A stretch of DNA of 64,000 bases, from positions 20,106 through 84,105 of the forward strand of contig NZ_SPKJ01000009.1 in NCBI RefSeq assembly GCF_009866965.1, written 5' to 3'. Below the pieces are notes generated by a model. That model worked only from the letters and a program-made list of their open reading frames with translations. It was not told the DNA's origin and made no database searches. The translations under genes were made by a program, and so were the position numbers. Source of the DNA: Propylenella binzhouense. GTDB lineage: Bacteria; Pseudomonadota; Alphaproteobacteria; Rhizobiales; Afifellaceae. Below are positions 1 through 7,767 of this stretch, piece by piece (the stretch's first letter is position 1; the number at the start of each line of letters is the position of its first letter).

Positions 1-524
1 AGGCTCGCCGTCGGCTCGTCAAGGATGATGAGCCGCGCGTCGAGCGTGACCGCCTTCGCGAACTGGACGAACTGCCGGGCGGCGATCGGCAGCTGGCCGA
101 CGACGTCGTTCGCCTTCAGCGGCAGTCCGAGATCGGACAGCACCTGGTCGGTGTTGCGGCGCAGCGCTCCGGCATCGACCACGCCGCCCGCCTTGCGCGG
201 CAGGCGCCCCATGTAGACGTTCTCGGCGACCGTCAGCGGTGCGGCGAGCTTCGGCTCCTGGTGGACCATTGCGATGCCGCTCGCGAGGGCGTCCGAGGGG
301 CCGGAGAAGTGGAGAACCTTGCCGTCGACGGCGATGGTCCCCTCGTCGGGCTGCAGCGCGCCGTTGATGATGTTCATCAGCGTCGACTTGCCGGCGCCGT
401 TCTCGCCGACGATGGCGTGAACCTCGCCCCGGGCGACGTCGATGCTGACGTCGTTGAGCGCGGTGTTGCTCCCGAATCGCTTCACGATGGCGGAGACGCT
501 GACGAGGCGTCGATCGTCGACCAA
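1..524 (-). CDS. Sugar-type ABC transporter ATP-binding protein (3' end cut by window edge)
   Basis: This is the N-terminal ATPase domain of an RbsA/MglA-like sugar import ATPase, which energises uptake from the inner face of the membrane. The minus-strand translation shows a Walker A motif GENGAGKST about 40 residues in, a Q-loop (MVHQEP), and a Walker B LIILDEPTASL just before the window edge. The usual LSVGQ signature is replaced by LPIAARQ, a variation seen in this subgroup. The start is a TTG at 522-524, preceded by GGAGG at a good distance; no ATG fits the conserved N-terminus. Such proteins normally carry a second ATPase domain, which would lie outside the window. The permease and binding protein are not visible here. 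Confidence 0.85.
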   Translation of the reverse strand, partial: MVDDRRLVSVSAIVKRFGSNTALNDVSIDVARGEVHAIVGENGAGKSTLMNIINGALQPDEGTIAVDGKVLHFSGPSDALASGIAMVHQEPKLAAPLTVAENVYMGRLPRKAGGVVDAGALRRNTDQVLSDLGLPLKANDVVGQLPIAARQFVQFAKAVTLDARLIILDEPTAS

Positions 525-1025
525 AGGCTTTCCTCCGTTTCGCGCTTCAGCTCACGCAGGGCGTCGTGGCGCGATTAACGGTATAAAAAACGATTTTATG
601 GCGGTGTGCAAGGCCGACCGTACCCCCGCGCGCAAGGTGTGTATCCGGATCCGGCAGGGGCGATATCAGACCGTGGGGGTCACGGGCTCGGCTGGCCGGC
701 GGCAGCGGATACCGCGCGGCGGCTGCCCTCGGTGGCGCGACGAAGCGTCAGCGTGGGAGCGACCGGTTGCCCCGGCAGGCGTCGCGACAGGCGAACACGA
801 TGCGCGGAGCCGACCGCGAACCAGCCTCCAAATTCCGTTCGCGGCTGTCGCGGGCTGCGGGACCGACATTGATCTCGAAGCGTGCTCGGACGAAGGGTCT
901 GGAGCGGTTCGAGGGTATCAGGCAATCGCTCGGCCGGCATCTCGCGACCGGCGACAGGGTCCTGAAAGACTTGTATCGAACTATATATACGTCAGAGGCC
1001 GCAAGAAAATACTGCGGGAAGACCG
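525..1025. other. 500-bp divergent intergenic region with AT-rich patches
   Basis: This region separates the leftward ABC ATPase gene from the rightward epimerase-like gene. The open frames in it are arginine-rich and unconvincing, so I see no gene. Two AT-rich patches stand out in high-GC DNA. At 571-600, two CGATT copies flank a run around GGTATAAAAAA, a plausible promoter or operator for the leftward gene. At 970-992, GTAT and ATAC flank a TATATA-rich core just upstream of the rightward gene. No good -35/-10 pair can be asserted. Confidence 0.4.
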
Positions 1026-1910
1026 ATGAAGGTTCTACTGATCGGCGGCACGCGCTTTATTGGCGCACATGTGGCGCGGCGTCTTCACGATGCCGGCGCA
1101 GAGATTGCTGCCTTTCACCGCGGCTCCAGCGCCAACCGCATCCTTCCCGACATCGAGCATGTGCTGGACCCGAAAGCGGAATATCCGGTGACGGATTTTC
1201 CTGAACGGCTGCGTCGTGATTGGGATGTCGTGGTCCACATGGTGGCGATGGGCAAAGCCGACGCCGAGGCCGCTGTTCGCGCGTTCCGGGGCCGAACCGG
1301 GCGATTGGTCCTCATCTCGAGCTGCGATGTGTATCGCGCCTATGGACGGCTGACGAAAGCGGAGCCTGGGCCGCCAGATCCGCTTCCTTTGACGGAAGAT
1401 GATCCGCTCCGTTCGGCTCTCTATCCCTATCGCGGGATGGAGGCGCAGCTCGGCGCATTCGCGCACGATTATGAAAAGATACTGGCCGAACAGACCGTGC
1501 AGGGCGCGGCGGGTCTCGACTGGACGGTCCTTCGTCTCCCCAAGGTTTACGGAGCGGAGGACAATGGCGACCTTTCGACCGTTTACGGCTTCGCGGCGGC
1601 CCCTGAGTGGCGATGGACCCATGGCCATGTCGAGAACGTCGCCGCCGCGATCGTCACGGCGGCGACGCACCTGGCCGCGCGCAACGAGATCTTCAATGTC
1701 GGAGAAGAGTCCACGCCGACGATGCGCGAAAGACTCTCCTGGCTGCCCGCGCGAGACAGCGAGCTGCCGGACCCTCCGCCGTTCGACTTCAGGCAGTCCC
1801 TCGTCATCGACACCAGCAAGATCCGCAGTCGGCTCGGTTATACCGACGTCATCGACGAAAAAGCAGCCATGCTGGCATTGGCAACCAGCCGGCTCCGCCC
1901 AAGGCGTTGA
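1026..1910 (+). CDS. NAD(P)-dependent epimerase/dehydratase family protein (extended SDR)
   Basis: A 294-residue Rossmann-fold protein with the N-terminal nucleotide-binding motif GGTRFIG (residues 8-14). This is the variant typical of the CSP41/isoflavone-reductase-like branch of extended SDRs rather than of classical sugar-nucleotide epimerases. Segments for the later strands (LVLISSCDVY, then a YPYRGME segment in place of YxxxK) are visible. The active-site Tyr-Lys pair is therefore altered, so the enzyme may act on an unusual substrate or only bind nucleotide. The ATG at 1026 follows GGGAAGA. Its stop codon lies inside the tRNA-derived repeat at 1907-1957, so it was the chromosomal neighbour of tRNA-Met before the island inserted. 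Substrate unknown. Confidence 0.8.
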   Translation: MKVLLIGGTRFIGAHVARRLHDAGAEIAAFHRGSSANRILPDIEHVLDPKAEYPVTDFPERLRRDWDVVVHMVAMGKADAEAAVRAFRGRTGRLVLISSCDVYRAYGRLTKAEPGPPDPLPLTEDDPLRSALYPYRGMEAQLGAFAHDYEKILAEQTVQGAAGLDWTVLRLPKVYGAEDNGDLSTVYGFAAAPEWRWTHGHVENVAAAIVTAATHLAARNEIFNVGEESTPTMRERLSWLPARDSELPDPPPFDFRQSLVIDTSKIRSRLGYTDVIDEKAAMLALATSRLRPRR

Positions 1911-1957
1911 AAAGCCTGGGGAGGAGGGACTTGAACCCCCGACACGCGGAATATGAT
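1907..1957 (-). repeat. Displaced 3' half of tRNA-Met (left attachment-site copy)
   Basis: This stretch matches 4098-4152 over its whole length except for two substitutions (1916, 1951) and loss of four bases (TAGC) in what would be the acceptor stem and discriminator region. It covers part of the anticodon loop, the T-arm and the 3' flank of tRNA-Met. The broken acceptor end shows it is no longer a functional tRNA part. It overlaps the last codons of the preceding epimerase-like gene. Confidence 0.75.
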
Positions 1958-1969
1958 AAAGGGCGCATA

Positions 1970-2032
1970 TCCCGAGCAGCGCGTTCTAAGCTGTTTCAGG
2001 CTGCCAGGCTAACTGATTGAGCATGCTCGGGA
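1970..2032. other. Nine-base inverted repeat with long loop at island left end
   Basis: TCCCGAGCA at 1970-1978 is matched by TGCTCGGGA at 2024-2032, with a 45-base loop that itself holds an AGCCTG-type duplication on the minus strand. It sits directly inside the left attachment copy. It could be a recombinase arm site, a structured RNA or a terminator; the sequence alone does not decide. Confidence 0.35.
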
Positions 2033-2115
2033 ATGGGTGCTCAAGCCCACCCGAACCGACCCACCCCGCTTCATTCGAGCCAGTCGTTCTTGAACCCCAG
2101 TGAAACCCAGAGGCG

Positions 2116-2141
2116 CTACACCTTGGACCCGAATAGTGTAG
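2116..2141. promoter_or_regulatory. Candidate operator upstream of the HEPN-like gene
   Basis: A perfect inverted repeat, CTACAC (2116-2121) and GTGTAG (2136-2141), with a 14-base spacer containing a TTGGAC that could serve as a -35 element. It lies 40 bases before the first island gene. No regulator gene is present in the island, so the binding protein would be one of the two island proteins or a host factor. Assignment is by position and symmetry only. Confidence 0.35.
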
Positions 2142-2180
2142 AGAAATGGGCCTGACTCTTCATTTGGCCGAGTATCTCGA

Positions 2181-2870
2181 ATGGGACGTGCACCGAAGGT
2201 CGATCATGTTCGCGATGCGTTCATTGGAGAAGTGGATGCAGCAATAGCTCTAGTTGCCGCTATCCAAGCTCTGCCATCCAGGGTCCGGCCATCAAACAAG
2301 CCCGGACTACATCCAAAGTATTCTGGCCAAGTCGTTGGCCTGGCCTTCATGGGACTTGTGGCATCGTGGGAGGAGTTCATCGAACGCACGCTTGTTCGCT
2401 ACTTGGCTGGCGCGCAGACCAAGAGCGGTTACCTGCCCAAACCCAAGGTGGGTACTGCCGATGACATTTCTCACGCTTACGAGTTGCTCTCTCTGGACCC
2501 CGACTACAACCCGTCGAGAGACTACCTGAGGGTCACAAACACAAGGTGGGTCACCCGCACCGCTGACTTTTACTTTGTCACCCATCCATACGGATGCCTG
2601 ACAAACCAGTCAGACCTTCTCAAGCACGCATCGAGCATACGAAATCGGGTGGCGCACGACTCGGACAAGTGCAAGGCCGCATTCAAGGCAACTGCGATTG
2701 CCTTTCTCCAGCCGCCCAACGATCACCTTAGCCAGGGATATGGGCCCGGAGCCCTGTTGACAGCCAAGGTGCAGCGGCACTTTGGACAACAGGCGATCCA
2801 AACGCAGAAGTCGCATTTTAACGCGTACGCAGACCCATACAGGGGTCTGGCAAGGAAGATCGTACCGTAG
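2181..2870 (+). CDS. HEPN-domain-like protein (RiboL-PSP-HEPN type), candidate ribonuclease
   Basis: A 229-residue, mostly helical protein I do not recognise as a named gene. The segment around residues 60-70 (ASWEEFIERTL) and the later motif RNRVAH (R154 to H159, an R-X4-H pattern) match the layout of HEPN proteins, in which these residues form the RNA-cutting site. HEPN proteins are common as toxins and as effectors of phage defence; that role here is inference. The ATG at 2181 has only a weak ribosome site; an upstream ATG at 2146 is in another frame. The gene is followed after 13 bases by the second island gene, so the two are probably co-transcribed. Base composition is clearly lower in GC than the genome. 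No signal peptide or membrane segment is seen. Confidence 0.6.
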   Translation: MGRAPKVDHVRDAFIGEVDAAIALVAAIQALPSRVRPSNKPGLHPKYSGQVVGLAFMGLVASWEEFIERTLVRYLAGAQTKSGYLPKPKVGTADDISHAYELLSLDPDYNPSRDYLRVTNTRWVTRTADFYFVTHPYGCLTNQSDLLKHASSIRNRVAHDSDKCKAAFKATAIAFLQPPNDHLSQGYGPGALLTAKVQRHFGQQAIQTQKSHFNAYADPYRGLARKIVP

Positions 2871-2883
2871 ATTAGGAGCGCAG

Positions 2884-3996
2884 ATGGCCCGGTCTGACAA
2901 CGGTCGCGACTACGACCTGACCTGCTGGTATTTGAACCTACGACGGGTGGCTGAGCTCGTCGGAATGGAAGGGAGTGAACTCCGTGACATCGCTGCAATA
3001 GGCGACATGAACGACAATCTGCGAGTTCTCGCTACGCTCAGCTACTTCAAGGATCGCCTAGGCGCTTGGCTACGGTCTGCCACTCCCCCAACGCTCGGCG
3101 AGTTGGTCTTGAACGACACCCTGCGCGAGGGTGCCATCTTCACACACTTCTCCAACTACTACTTCAAGGGGCTGCCTAAGGTGCATCAAGCGATAAAGCG
3201 CGGTGCCTCTCAGCCGCCGATGGCGGAGGGCTACGCTAAGCTTGATGCACTCAAGTCCGGGTTGGTCGCTAGGTTCAGTTTCAGCCACGAGCATCTCACT
3301 TCGAACTCGGCCTGGACGGAGCTTTCGGGGCAGAAGCAAATGCTTCTCCTCGGGGTGGTTTCCAGCATCACGGATAACGACATTCATGTTGTCCCGTACG
3401 TCCTGGCATATCCCTTCATCCACTTGTTGGACGGTGGTGCCAGCGTGGTCGGTGGACGATGGCGCTGGTATTTGGAAACACATGTTGATCTGATCGATAC
3501 CTTCAGCCGCGTCCACGCATTTGAAAGACCACGCTCACGAACCGAACTTCGCGTCCTTCAGGCGGTATCCGAGGCGAGCGTCAAAGCGGCCTTCGCAGAG
3601 ATCATCGGCGAGCCAACCATTCCAAATGACTGGGGTGGGGAACGATCCGACCTCTTCAGTTCTCGCGTGGAAATCAACGGTCGGCGTGTACCGGCAGCAT
3701 TTGCGTTCAAGGGACCCGCAAAGTTTCACCCCATGACGCTGGCTGATCTTGGAAAGAATGGTGATCAGATCGATCGGCTTTTCTCGGAACCGGCGGACTT
3801 AGTGGTCCTGCAACACTGTCATGAAATCACGCCCCCCGTGCGCAGTATGATGCGTGCTTATGCGCAGAGGATGGGGCAACCAAGGACCTTTTGCGTTATC
3901 GACGGGTACGACACCCTCAGGATATTAGCGGCGTACGACAAATGCGGGCTTGGTGAGGCGCTAAAGCAACTGCCAGCATCGTCGCCGCGGGCCTGA
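2884..3996 (+). CDS. Island protein of unknown function, possible PD-(D/E)XK-like nuclease core
   Basis: A 370-residue protein without a family I can name. The C-terminal third has the spacing of a restriction-endonuclease-like fold: E239 in a helix, then GGERSD (D256), then a hydrophobic strand ending in AFKG (K276), then GKNGDQIDRL (290-299) and a buried DLVVLQH strand. The acidic residue normally two before the lysine is Ala274, so activity is uncertain; the domain could be a degenerate nuclease or only share its fold. The N-terminal part (1-240) is helical with no recognised motif. The start is the ATG at 2884, preceded by AGGAG. An in-frame ATG-less extension upstream overlaps the HEPN gene and is disfavoured. 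Tight linkage to the HEPN-like gene suggests a two-protein system. Confidence 0.6.
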   Translation: MARSDNGRDYDLTCWYLNLRRVAELVGMEGSELRDIAAIGDMNDNLRVLATLSYFKDRLGAWLRSATPPTLGELVLNDTLREGAIFTHFSNYYFKGLPKVHQAIKRGASQPPMAEGYAKLDALKSGLVARFSFSHEHLTSNSAWTELSGQKQMLLLGVVSSITDNDIHVVPYVLAYPFIHLLDGGASVVGGRWRWYLETHVDLIDTFSRVHAFERPRSRTELRVLQAVSEASVKAAFAEIIGEPTIPNDWGGERSDLFSSRVEINGRRVPAAFAFKGPAKFHPMTLADLGKNGDQIDRLFSEPADLVVLQHCHEITPPVRSMMRAYAQRMGQPRTFCVIDGYDTLRILAAYDKCGLGEALKQLPASSPRA

Positions 3997-4097
3997 TGAC
4001 GGGAAACAACAGCCCCTGCAATCGGGAGATTCATGTCGACGGCCCTCCGCACGGAAACACGTCCGCACGGACCATCACCCAACCGATTGAAATTTCA

Positions 4098-4152
4098 TTG
4101 AAAAGCTTGGTAGCGGAGGAGGGACTTGAACCCCCGACACGCGGATTATGAT
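4098..4152 (-). repeat. Intact right attachment-site copy (3' half of tRNA-Met plus flank)
   Basis: This is the partner of 1907-1957. It spans from a TTGAAAAGC flank through the CCA end, acceptor strand and T-arm to part of the anticodon loop of the tRNA-Met gene. Because this copy is intact and joined to a normal 5' half, it is the one that keeps the tRNA functional. Confidence 0.75.
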
Positions 4153-4184
4153 TCCGCTGCTCTAACCAACTGAGCTACTCCGCC
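4108..4184 (-). tRNA. tRNA-Met (anticodon CAT, elongator type)
   Basis: A complete 77-base cloverleaf including an encoded CCA. The minus strand shows the D-arm AGCTCAGTTGGTTAGAGC, an anticodon stem GCGGA/TCCGC around loop ATCATAA (anticodon CAT), and a T-arm with GGTTCAAGTCC. G1 faces U72 as a wobble pair. It lacks the mismatched first pair (C1-A72) and GGG/CCC anticodon stem of an initiator, so it is the elongator. It serves as the insertion site of the island to its left. Confidence 0.93.
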
Positions 4185-4422
4185 GCCGGTGCCGCGCATA
4201 TAAGGGTCGCTGCCTGCCGAGGTCAAGCGCGGCGGGCCGCCGTTTCGGCGCCGGACCGGCCGCCCGCTCCCGCGCCGGACCGGCCGCCGCTTCGGCACCG
4301 GGGCGGGCCCCGCCGGGAGGACAGGGCGCACGGCCGGAAGCCGTCTTGATTTCCCGCAAGGCGGGGGCTCTTGTCTCCCGGCACGGTCAGCCAGAGACCC
4401 GAACGGGCGAGAGGAGAACGAC

Positions 4423-5253
4423 ATGGACGCCGCGGCGCTTCGCACGATTGCAGTTCACATCCCGACGGAGGAGCTCACCGAGCGCCTGCTCGACGTCGCC
4501 GGCCCGCTCGCAAGCGCCTGCCATGCGCGGATCGTCGGCGTCCACGCGCTCCCCTCGGTGGTGGTCTATGCCGACGTGACCGTGCCGGTCTCGGCCGAAT
4601 TCATCATGGCGCAGCAGGAATCCTTCCAGAAGACCGCGAAGGCGATCGGCGAGCGCTTTCGCGCCCGCGCCAGCTTCCTCGGGCTCGAAAGCGAGTGGCG
4701 GGCGCCGGAATCGGATGCCGGCGCGCCCATGCCGATGGCGATCGACGCCTGCCGGACGGCCGATCTCGTCGTGGCGAGCCAGTGGGACGACAGCATTCCC
4801 GCCTCGAGCGGCTACAGCCCGGCGGACCTGGTGATGGCCGTCGGACGCCCCGTCCTCCTGGTCCCGACCGCCGGCCGGTTCGGCGAGGTCGGGCGGAACG
4901 TCGTGGTCACCTGGAACGGATCGCGCGAATCCGCCCGCGCGGCGTTCGACGCCCTCCCTCTCCTCCAGGACAATGCGCAGGTGCATTTGCTATCGGTCGG
5001 GGACGACGGGGCGGAGAGCGCGCAGGCGATGGCCGACGCGCTCGCCCGGCACGGGCTCTCGGTCGAGGTCGCGACGGCGCATGGCAGCGAGATCCCGCCC
5101 GCCGACGAGATCCTGTCGCGGAGCGCCGATCTCGGCGCCGACCTGATCGTGATGGGCTGCTACGGCCATTCGCGCATGCGCGAGACCGTGTTCGGCGGCG
5201 TCACCAGCAGCATGCTCCGCCAGATGACCGCACCGGTGCTGATGTCGCACTGA
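4423..5253 (+). CDS. Tandem universal stress protein (UspA family)
   Basis: A 276-residue soluble protein made of two Usp domains in tandem, the usual length for this class. Domain 1 (about 1-150) ends in GRPVLLVPT. Domain 2 (about 155-276) carries the nucleotide-binding pattern MGCYGHSRMRE...GGVTSSML, the G-2X-G-9X-G(S/T) motif, implying ATP binding in the second domain. Domain 1 has lost the motif. Such proteins are induced by starvation or oxidative stress and act in the cytoplasm. The ATG at 4423 follows GAGAGGAG. The gene is monocistronic and faces the DUF3309 gene across a hairpin. The 238 bases between tRNA-Met and this gene hold nothing I recognise. Confidence 0.9.
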   Translation: MDAAALRTIAVHIPTEELTERLLDVAGPLASACHARIVGVHALPSVVVYADVTVPVSAEFIMAQQESFQKTAKAIGERFRARASFLGLESEWRAPESDAGAPMPMAIDACRTADLVVASQWDDSIPASSGYSPADLVMAVGRPVLLVPTAGRFGEVGRNVVVTWNGSRESARAAFDALPLLQDNAQVHLLSVGDDGAESAQAMADALARHGLSVEVATAHGSEIPPADEILSRSADLGADLIVMGCYGHSRMRETVFGGVTSSMLRQMTAPVLMSH

Positions 5254-5269
5254 GGCCGGCCGCGGGCGA

Positions 5270-5299
5270 CAGGGACCGTCGGGAGCCGACCGGTCCCTG
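5270..5299. terminator. Bidirectional hairpin between convergent genes
   Basis: CAGGGACCG (5270-5278) and CGGTCCCTG (5291-5299) form a perfect nine-base stem with a 12-base loop between the ends of the usp and DUF3309 genes. There is no T-tract, which is common for terminators in high-GC alphaproteobacteria. Confidence 0.6.
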
Positions 5300-5317
5300 C
5301 GGACGCCGCCGGGCCGG

Positions 5318-5476
5318 TCAGATCCGCCCCATCAGCAGCAGGATGATGAGGATGATCAGCAGGACGCCGACGATCCCCGAAGGCCCGTAGCCCCAGCCGC
5401 GGCTGTAGGGCCAGGCGGGGACCGCGCCGATCACCAGCAGGATCAGGATGATGAGAAGGATCGTTCCGACGGACAT
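5318..5476 (-). CDS. DUF3309 small membrane protein
   Basis: A 52-residue protein with two hydrophobic segments (about 4-17 and 36-50) separated by a Pro-Trp-Gly-Tyr-rich turn (AWPYSRGWGYGPSG). This is the standard form of the DUF3309 family found across Alphaproteobacteria. Function is unknown; it is probably an inner-membrane hairpin, often abundant under stress. The ATG at 5476 with GAGGAAA upstream is chosen over a long non-ATG extension because family members start at this methionine. Confidence 0.85.
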   Translation of the reverse strand: MSVGTILLIILILLVIGAVPAWPYSRGWGYGPSGIVGVLLIILIILLLMGRI

Positions 5477-5685
5477 CGTGTTTCCTCGTCTTGCCGCATC
5501 CGGGCCGCAGGCCGCCGCCTCCCGGGCGGAACAAGCGAGCCGGCTCAGGGAGAACGGCCGAGGAAAGTCCAAGTTCCTCAACCCGCTCGGGGCGCAGTGA
5601 ACGGCAACGGGCCCCGTGACGTTCGGCTTCGCCGGCACCGATGTCGAGCGGGTCGATCACGAGGACGACCACCGAGGAGTGCACC

Positions 5686-5967
5686 ATGATGAAGAACCCG
5701 GGCCATCCCGGCGCGATCCTTCGCGAACTGGTCGTCGCCGAGCTGAACCTCACGGTGAAGGAGATCGCGCGACGCCTCAGCGTGAGCCGCGCGGCGCTCT
5801 CGCGCGTCCTGAACGAGAAGGCGGGCATCAGCGCGGATCTGGCGATCAGGCTCGAGAAGGCGGGCATCAGCAGCGCGGCGTTCTGGATGAACCTGCAGTC
5901 GAACTGGGAGCTGGCCCAGGCGCTCAAGCGCGAGCGGCCGCCGATCGAGCCGCTGACGGCTGTGTAA
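5686..5967 (+). CDS. higA: HigA-family antitoxin-like transcriptional regulator (orphan)
   Basis: A 93-residue XRE helix-turn-helix protein. After the HigA-type opening HPGAILRE comes the DNA-binding helix pair (EIARRLSVSRAALSRVLNEK), then a SADLAIRLEKA segment and AAFWMNLQSNWEL, which is diagnostic for HigA antitoxins. HigA normally neutralises the RelE-like ribonuclease HigB, whose gene precedes it. Here the 209 bases upstream contain no HigB-like frame, so the gene is an orphan or now serves another regulatory role. The ATG at 5686 (the first of two adjacent ATGs) is preceded by GAGGAG. It is followed after 54 bases by the SRAP gene. Confidence 0.88.
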   Translation: MMKNPGHPGAILRELVVAELNLTVKEIARRLSVSRAALSRVLNEKAGISADLAIRLEKAGISSAAFWMNLQSNWELAQALKRERPPIEPLTAV

Positions 5968-6021
5968 CGACCGAGGCAGCAGCGCAGCCAGAAGAGGCGC
6001 GGGAAAAGGCAGGCTGGGCGC

Positions 6022-6678
6022 ATGTGCAATCTCTACAGCGTCACCAAGGGCCAGGCGGCGATTCGGCAGTTCACGGGCGCGATGCAGGACCGGACCGGCA
6101 ATCTGCCGCCTCTGCCGGGGATTTTTCCCGACTACCTCGCCCCGGTCGTTCGGGCTCTCGAAGATGGCGAGCGCGCGCTCGTGATGATGCGCTGGGGCAT
6201 GCCGTGCCCGCCGCAATATGGCGGCCAGCCGGTGACGAACATCCGGAACACCCAGTCCTCGCACTGGCGCCGCTGGCTCGGGCCGGAGCACCGCTGCCTC
6301 GTGCCGGCGACCTCGTTCTGCGAATATCAGGACGCCAAGCCGCGCAAGATCCCGATCTGGTTTGCGCTCTCGCCGGAGCGCCCGCTCTTCGTCTTCGCGG
6401 GACTCTGGACGCGCTGGCACGGCGCGCGCGGGCCGAAATCAGCGCCGGTCGAGGGCGAGCATCTGCTCTTCGGCTTTCTGACCACCGAGGCCAACGCCGA
6501 GGTCGCGCCGATCCACCCCAAGGCGATGCCGGTGGTCCTCACCACGGCCGAGGAGATGAACGTCTGGTTGCGGGCGCCCTGGGCGGAGGCGCGCGCCCTG
6601 CAGCGGCCGCTGCCGGACGGCACGCTCGCGATCGTCGCGCGGGGCGAGCGCAAGGACGAGGGTCCGCTCGCCGCGTGA
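6022..6678 (+). CDS. SRAP-family protein (YedK/HMCES type) for abasic-site repair
   Basis: A 218-residue SOS-response-associated peptidase homologue. These proteins crosslink through Cys2 to abasic sites in single-stranded DNA and shield the replication fork. The sequence begins MCNLYS, exposing the catalytic Cys2 after methionine removal. The conserved NIRNT asparagine, the CEY glutamate (residues about 95-97) and an HPKAMPVVL histidine complete the active site. In most relatives that last motif reads HxRMP, so HPKAMP is slightly divergent. Length is normal. The start at 6022 is forced by the conserved Met-Cys. No LexA box is evident upstream. Confidence 0.92.
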   Translation: MCNLYSVTKGQAAIRQFTGAMQDRTGNLPPLPGIFPDYLAPVVRALEDGERALVMMRWGMPCPPQYGGQPVTNIRNTQSSHWRRWLGPEHRCLVPATSFCEYQDAKPRKIPIWFALSPERPLFVFAGLWTRWHGARGPKSAPVEGEHLLFGFLTTEANAEVAPIHPKAMPVVLTTAEEMNVWLRAPWAEARALQRPLPDGTLAIVARGERKDEGPLAA

Positions 6679-6960
6679 GCACTCCTTCCGGGCCGCGCTT
6701 GACAGTTGGCTCGGGGGAATTGACCCTCCGCTACGGGATCAAATCTGCACCACGAAGTGCACCGCGCAATGAACCACGCCTACCCGGCGTCAATGTAGCT
6801 TCCGTGCTTGACCCGCGCGATTCCGGCGTTCTCGGCAGCCAACTCGAATCCTCTGCTGCCCGTTGCAGGCCCGGAGATACAGCGCAGCGGCCGCAGGAAT
6901 GGGCCGCCCGATCGGTGAATTGCCGCAAGCCTCGACCGACCGCGCGGTCGCGACGGAGTG

Positions 6961-7767
6961 CTACAATCTTTCCTGCGGGCGGGATTTCGAGCGCGGCTCC
7001 GGAGCGCCGTCAGGGCCCTTCATCCGCCGCTTCACGGCGTGGGTCATCCAGACGACGAGCACGACGGTCGCGGCGAAGCCAATCCCGAGAAAGGCCCAGT
7101 TCGCCGCGCTCGCCTCCCCGCCCGCCGCGGTTCGTCCGAGCACGCCGACCCACACATTCAGGATCGTGCCGGGCACGATGCCGACGAAGGTCGCCGCGAG
7201 ATAGCCGGGCAGCGTGACGCCGGTGACGCCGAACGCATAGTTCTCCATCGCGAAGGGCGTGACGGGCGTGAGCCGCGCAAGCAGGATCGTCTTGAAGCTC
7301 TCGTCATGGGCGACGCCATCGATCGCCTTCAGCTTCGGATGCCGCGCGATCACGCGCTCGATCGGCCGGCGGGCGATCGTGCGGCCGATCAGGAAGGCGA
7401 GAAGCGCCGCCGTCATGCCGCCGCCGAGCGCGATCGGGATCGCCCACCAGCCATAGGCGACGGCGACGAGAAGGGTGAGCGGCCAGCCGGGGACGCAGGC
7501 GAGCGTGCCGAGCACGTAGGCGGCGCAGACGATCGCGACGCCTGCCGCGCCCCAGCCCCGCGCCCAGGCGCCGAAGGCGCTCATCCAGTCGGCGAGCGGA
7601 AGCAGGTACCACGCCGCCATCAGGGCGCAGGCGGCGAGCGCCGCAAGCCCGATCCAGACACAGCGGCGGCCGGGCGCGGCATGCGGCGGCCCGGAGGGCG
7701 AGGCGGAGGGCGAGGCCGCGGAGCGGACCTGCGAGGGGGAAGCGGATCGAGCTTGCATCGCGGTCAT
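6961..7767 (-). CDS. TVP38/TMEM64-family (DedA-like) inner-membrane protein
   Basis: A 268-residue integral membrane protein with a low-complexity, Ser/Pro-rich N-terminal tail (1-35) and then about six hydrophobic segments. The family signature is present: GRTIARRP, then [22 protein letters not shown] near the middle, and a GIVPGT segment. Members of this superfamily are thought to act in lipid scrambling or small-molecule flux across the inner membrane. The ATG at 7767 is used; an ATG three codons on (7758) is equally possible, since no strong ribosome site is seen. It converges with the SRAP gene; the 282 bases between them contain nothing I can support. Confidence 0.85.
   Translation of the reverse strand: MTAMQARSASPSQVRSAASPSASPSGPPHAAPGRRCVWIGLAALAACALMAAWYLLPLADWMSAFGAWARGWGAAGVAIVCAAYVLGTLACVPGWPLTLLVAVAYGWWAIPIALGGGMTAALLAFLIGRTIARRPIERVIARHPKLKAIDGVAHDESFKTILLARLTPVTPFAMENYAFGVTGVTLPGYLAATFVGIVPGTILNVWVGVLGRTAAGGEASAANWAFLGIGFAATVVLVVWMTHAVKRRMKGPDGAPEPRSKSRPQERL

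Larger units (their letters stand above)
1907..4152. mobile_element. Small tRNA-Met-bounded genomic island without an integrase
   Basis: The segment is flanked by an imperfect direct repeat: 1907-1957 (decayed) and 4098-4152 (intact tRNA 3' half plus flank). Everything between them has visibly lower GC and more A/T-ending codons than the DNA on either side. It carries two genes on the plus strand (2181 and 2884) and nothing resembling an integrase, resolvase or transposase. The arrangement is that expected when an element integrates into the 3' half of a tRNA gene: its own copy restores the tRNA, and the displaced 3' half is left at the far end and decays. It is either a remnant or a passive element mobilised by an integrase elsewhere. 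Confidence 0.7.

Noticed and set aside
442..1029. A 195-codon frame in the left intergenic region
   Set aside because: Overlaps the ABC ATPase gene start, is Arg-rich, and has no ribosome site or family match.
1919..2033. A complete second tRNA or tmRNA-like gene at the left end of the island
   Set aside because: The T-arm is present but no 5' acceptor strand pairs with the 3' end and the anticodon stem is not closed; it is explained as the displaced 3' half of tRNA-Met.
5616..7217. Long plus-strand frame of 533 codons over higA and the SRAP gene
   Set aside because: Arg/Ala-rich composition without motifs, overlapping two clear genes in another frame.
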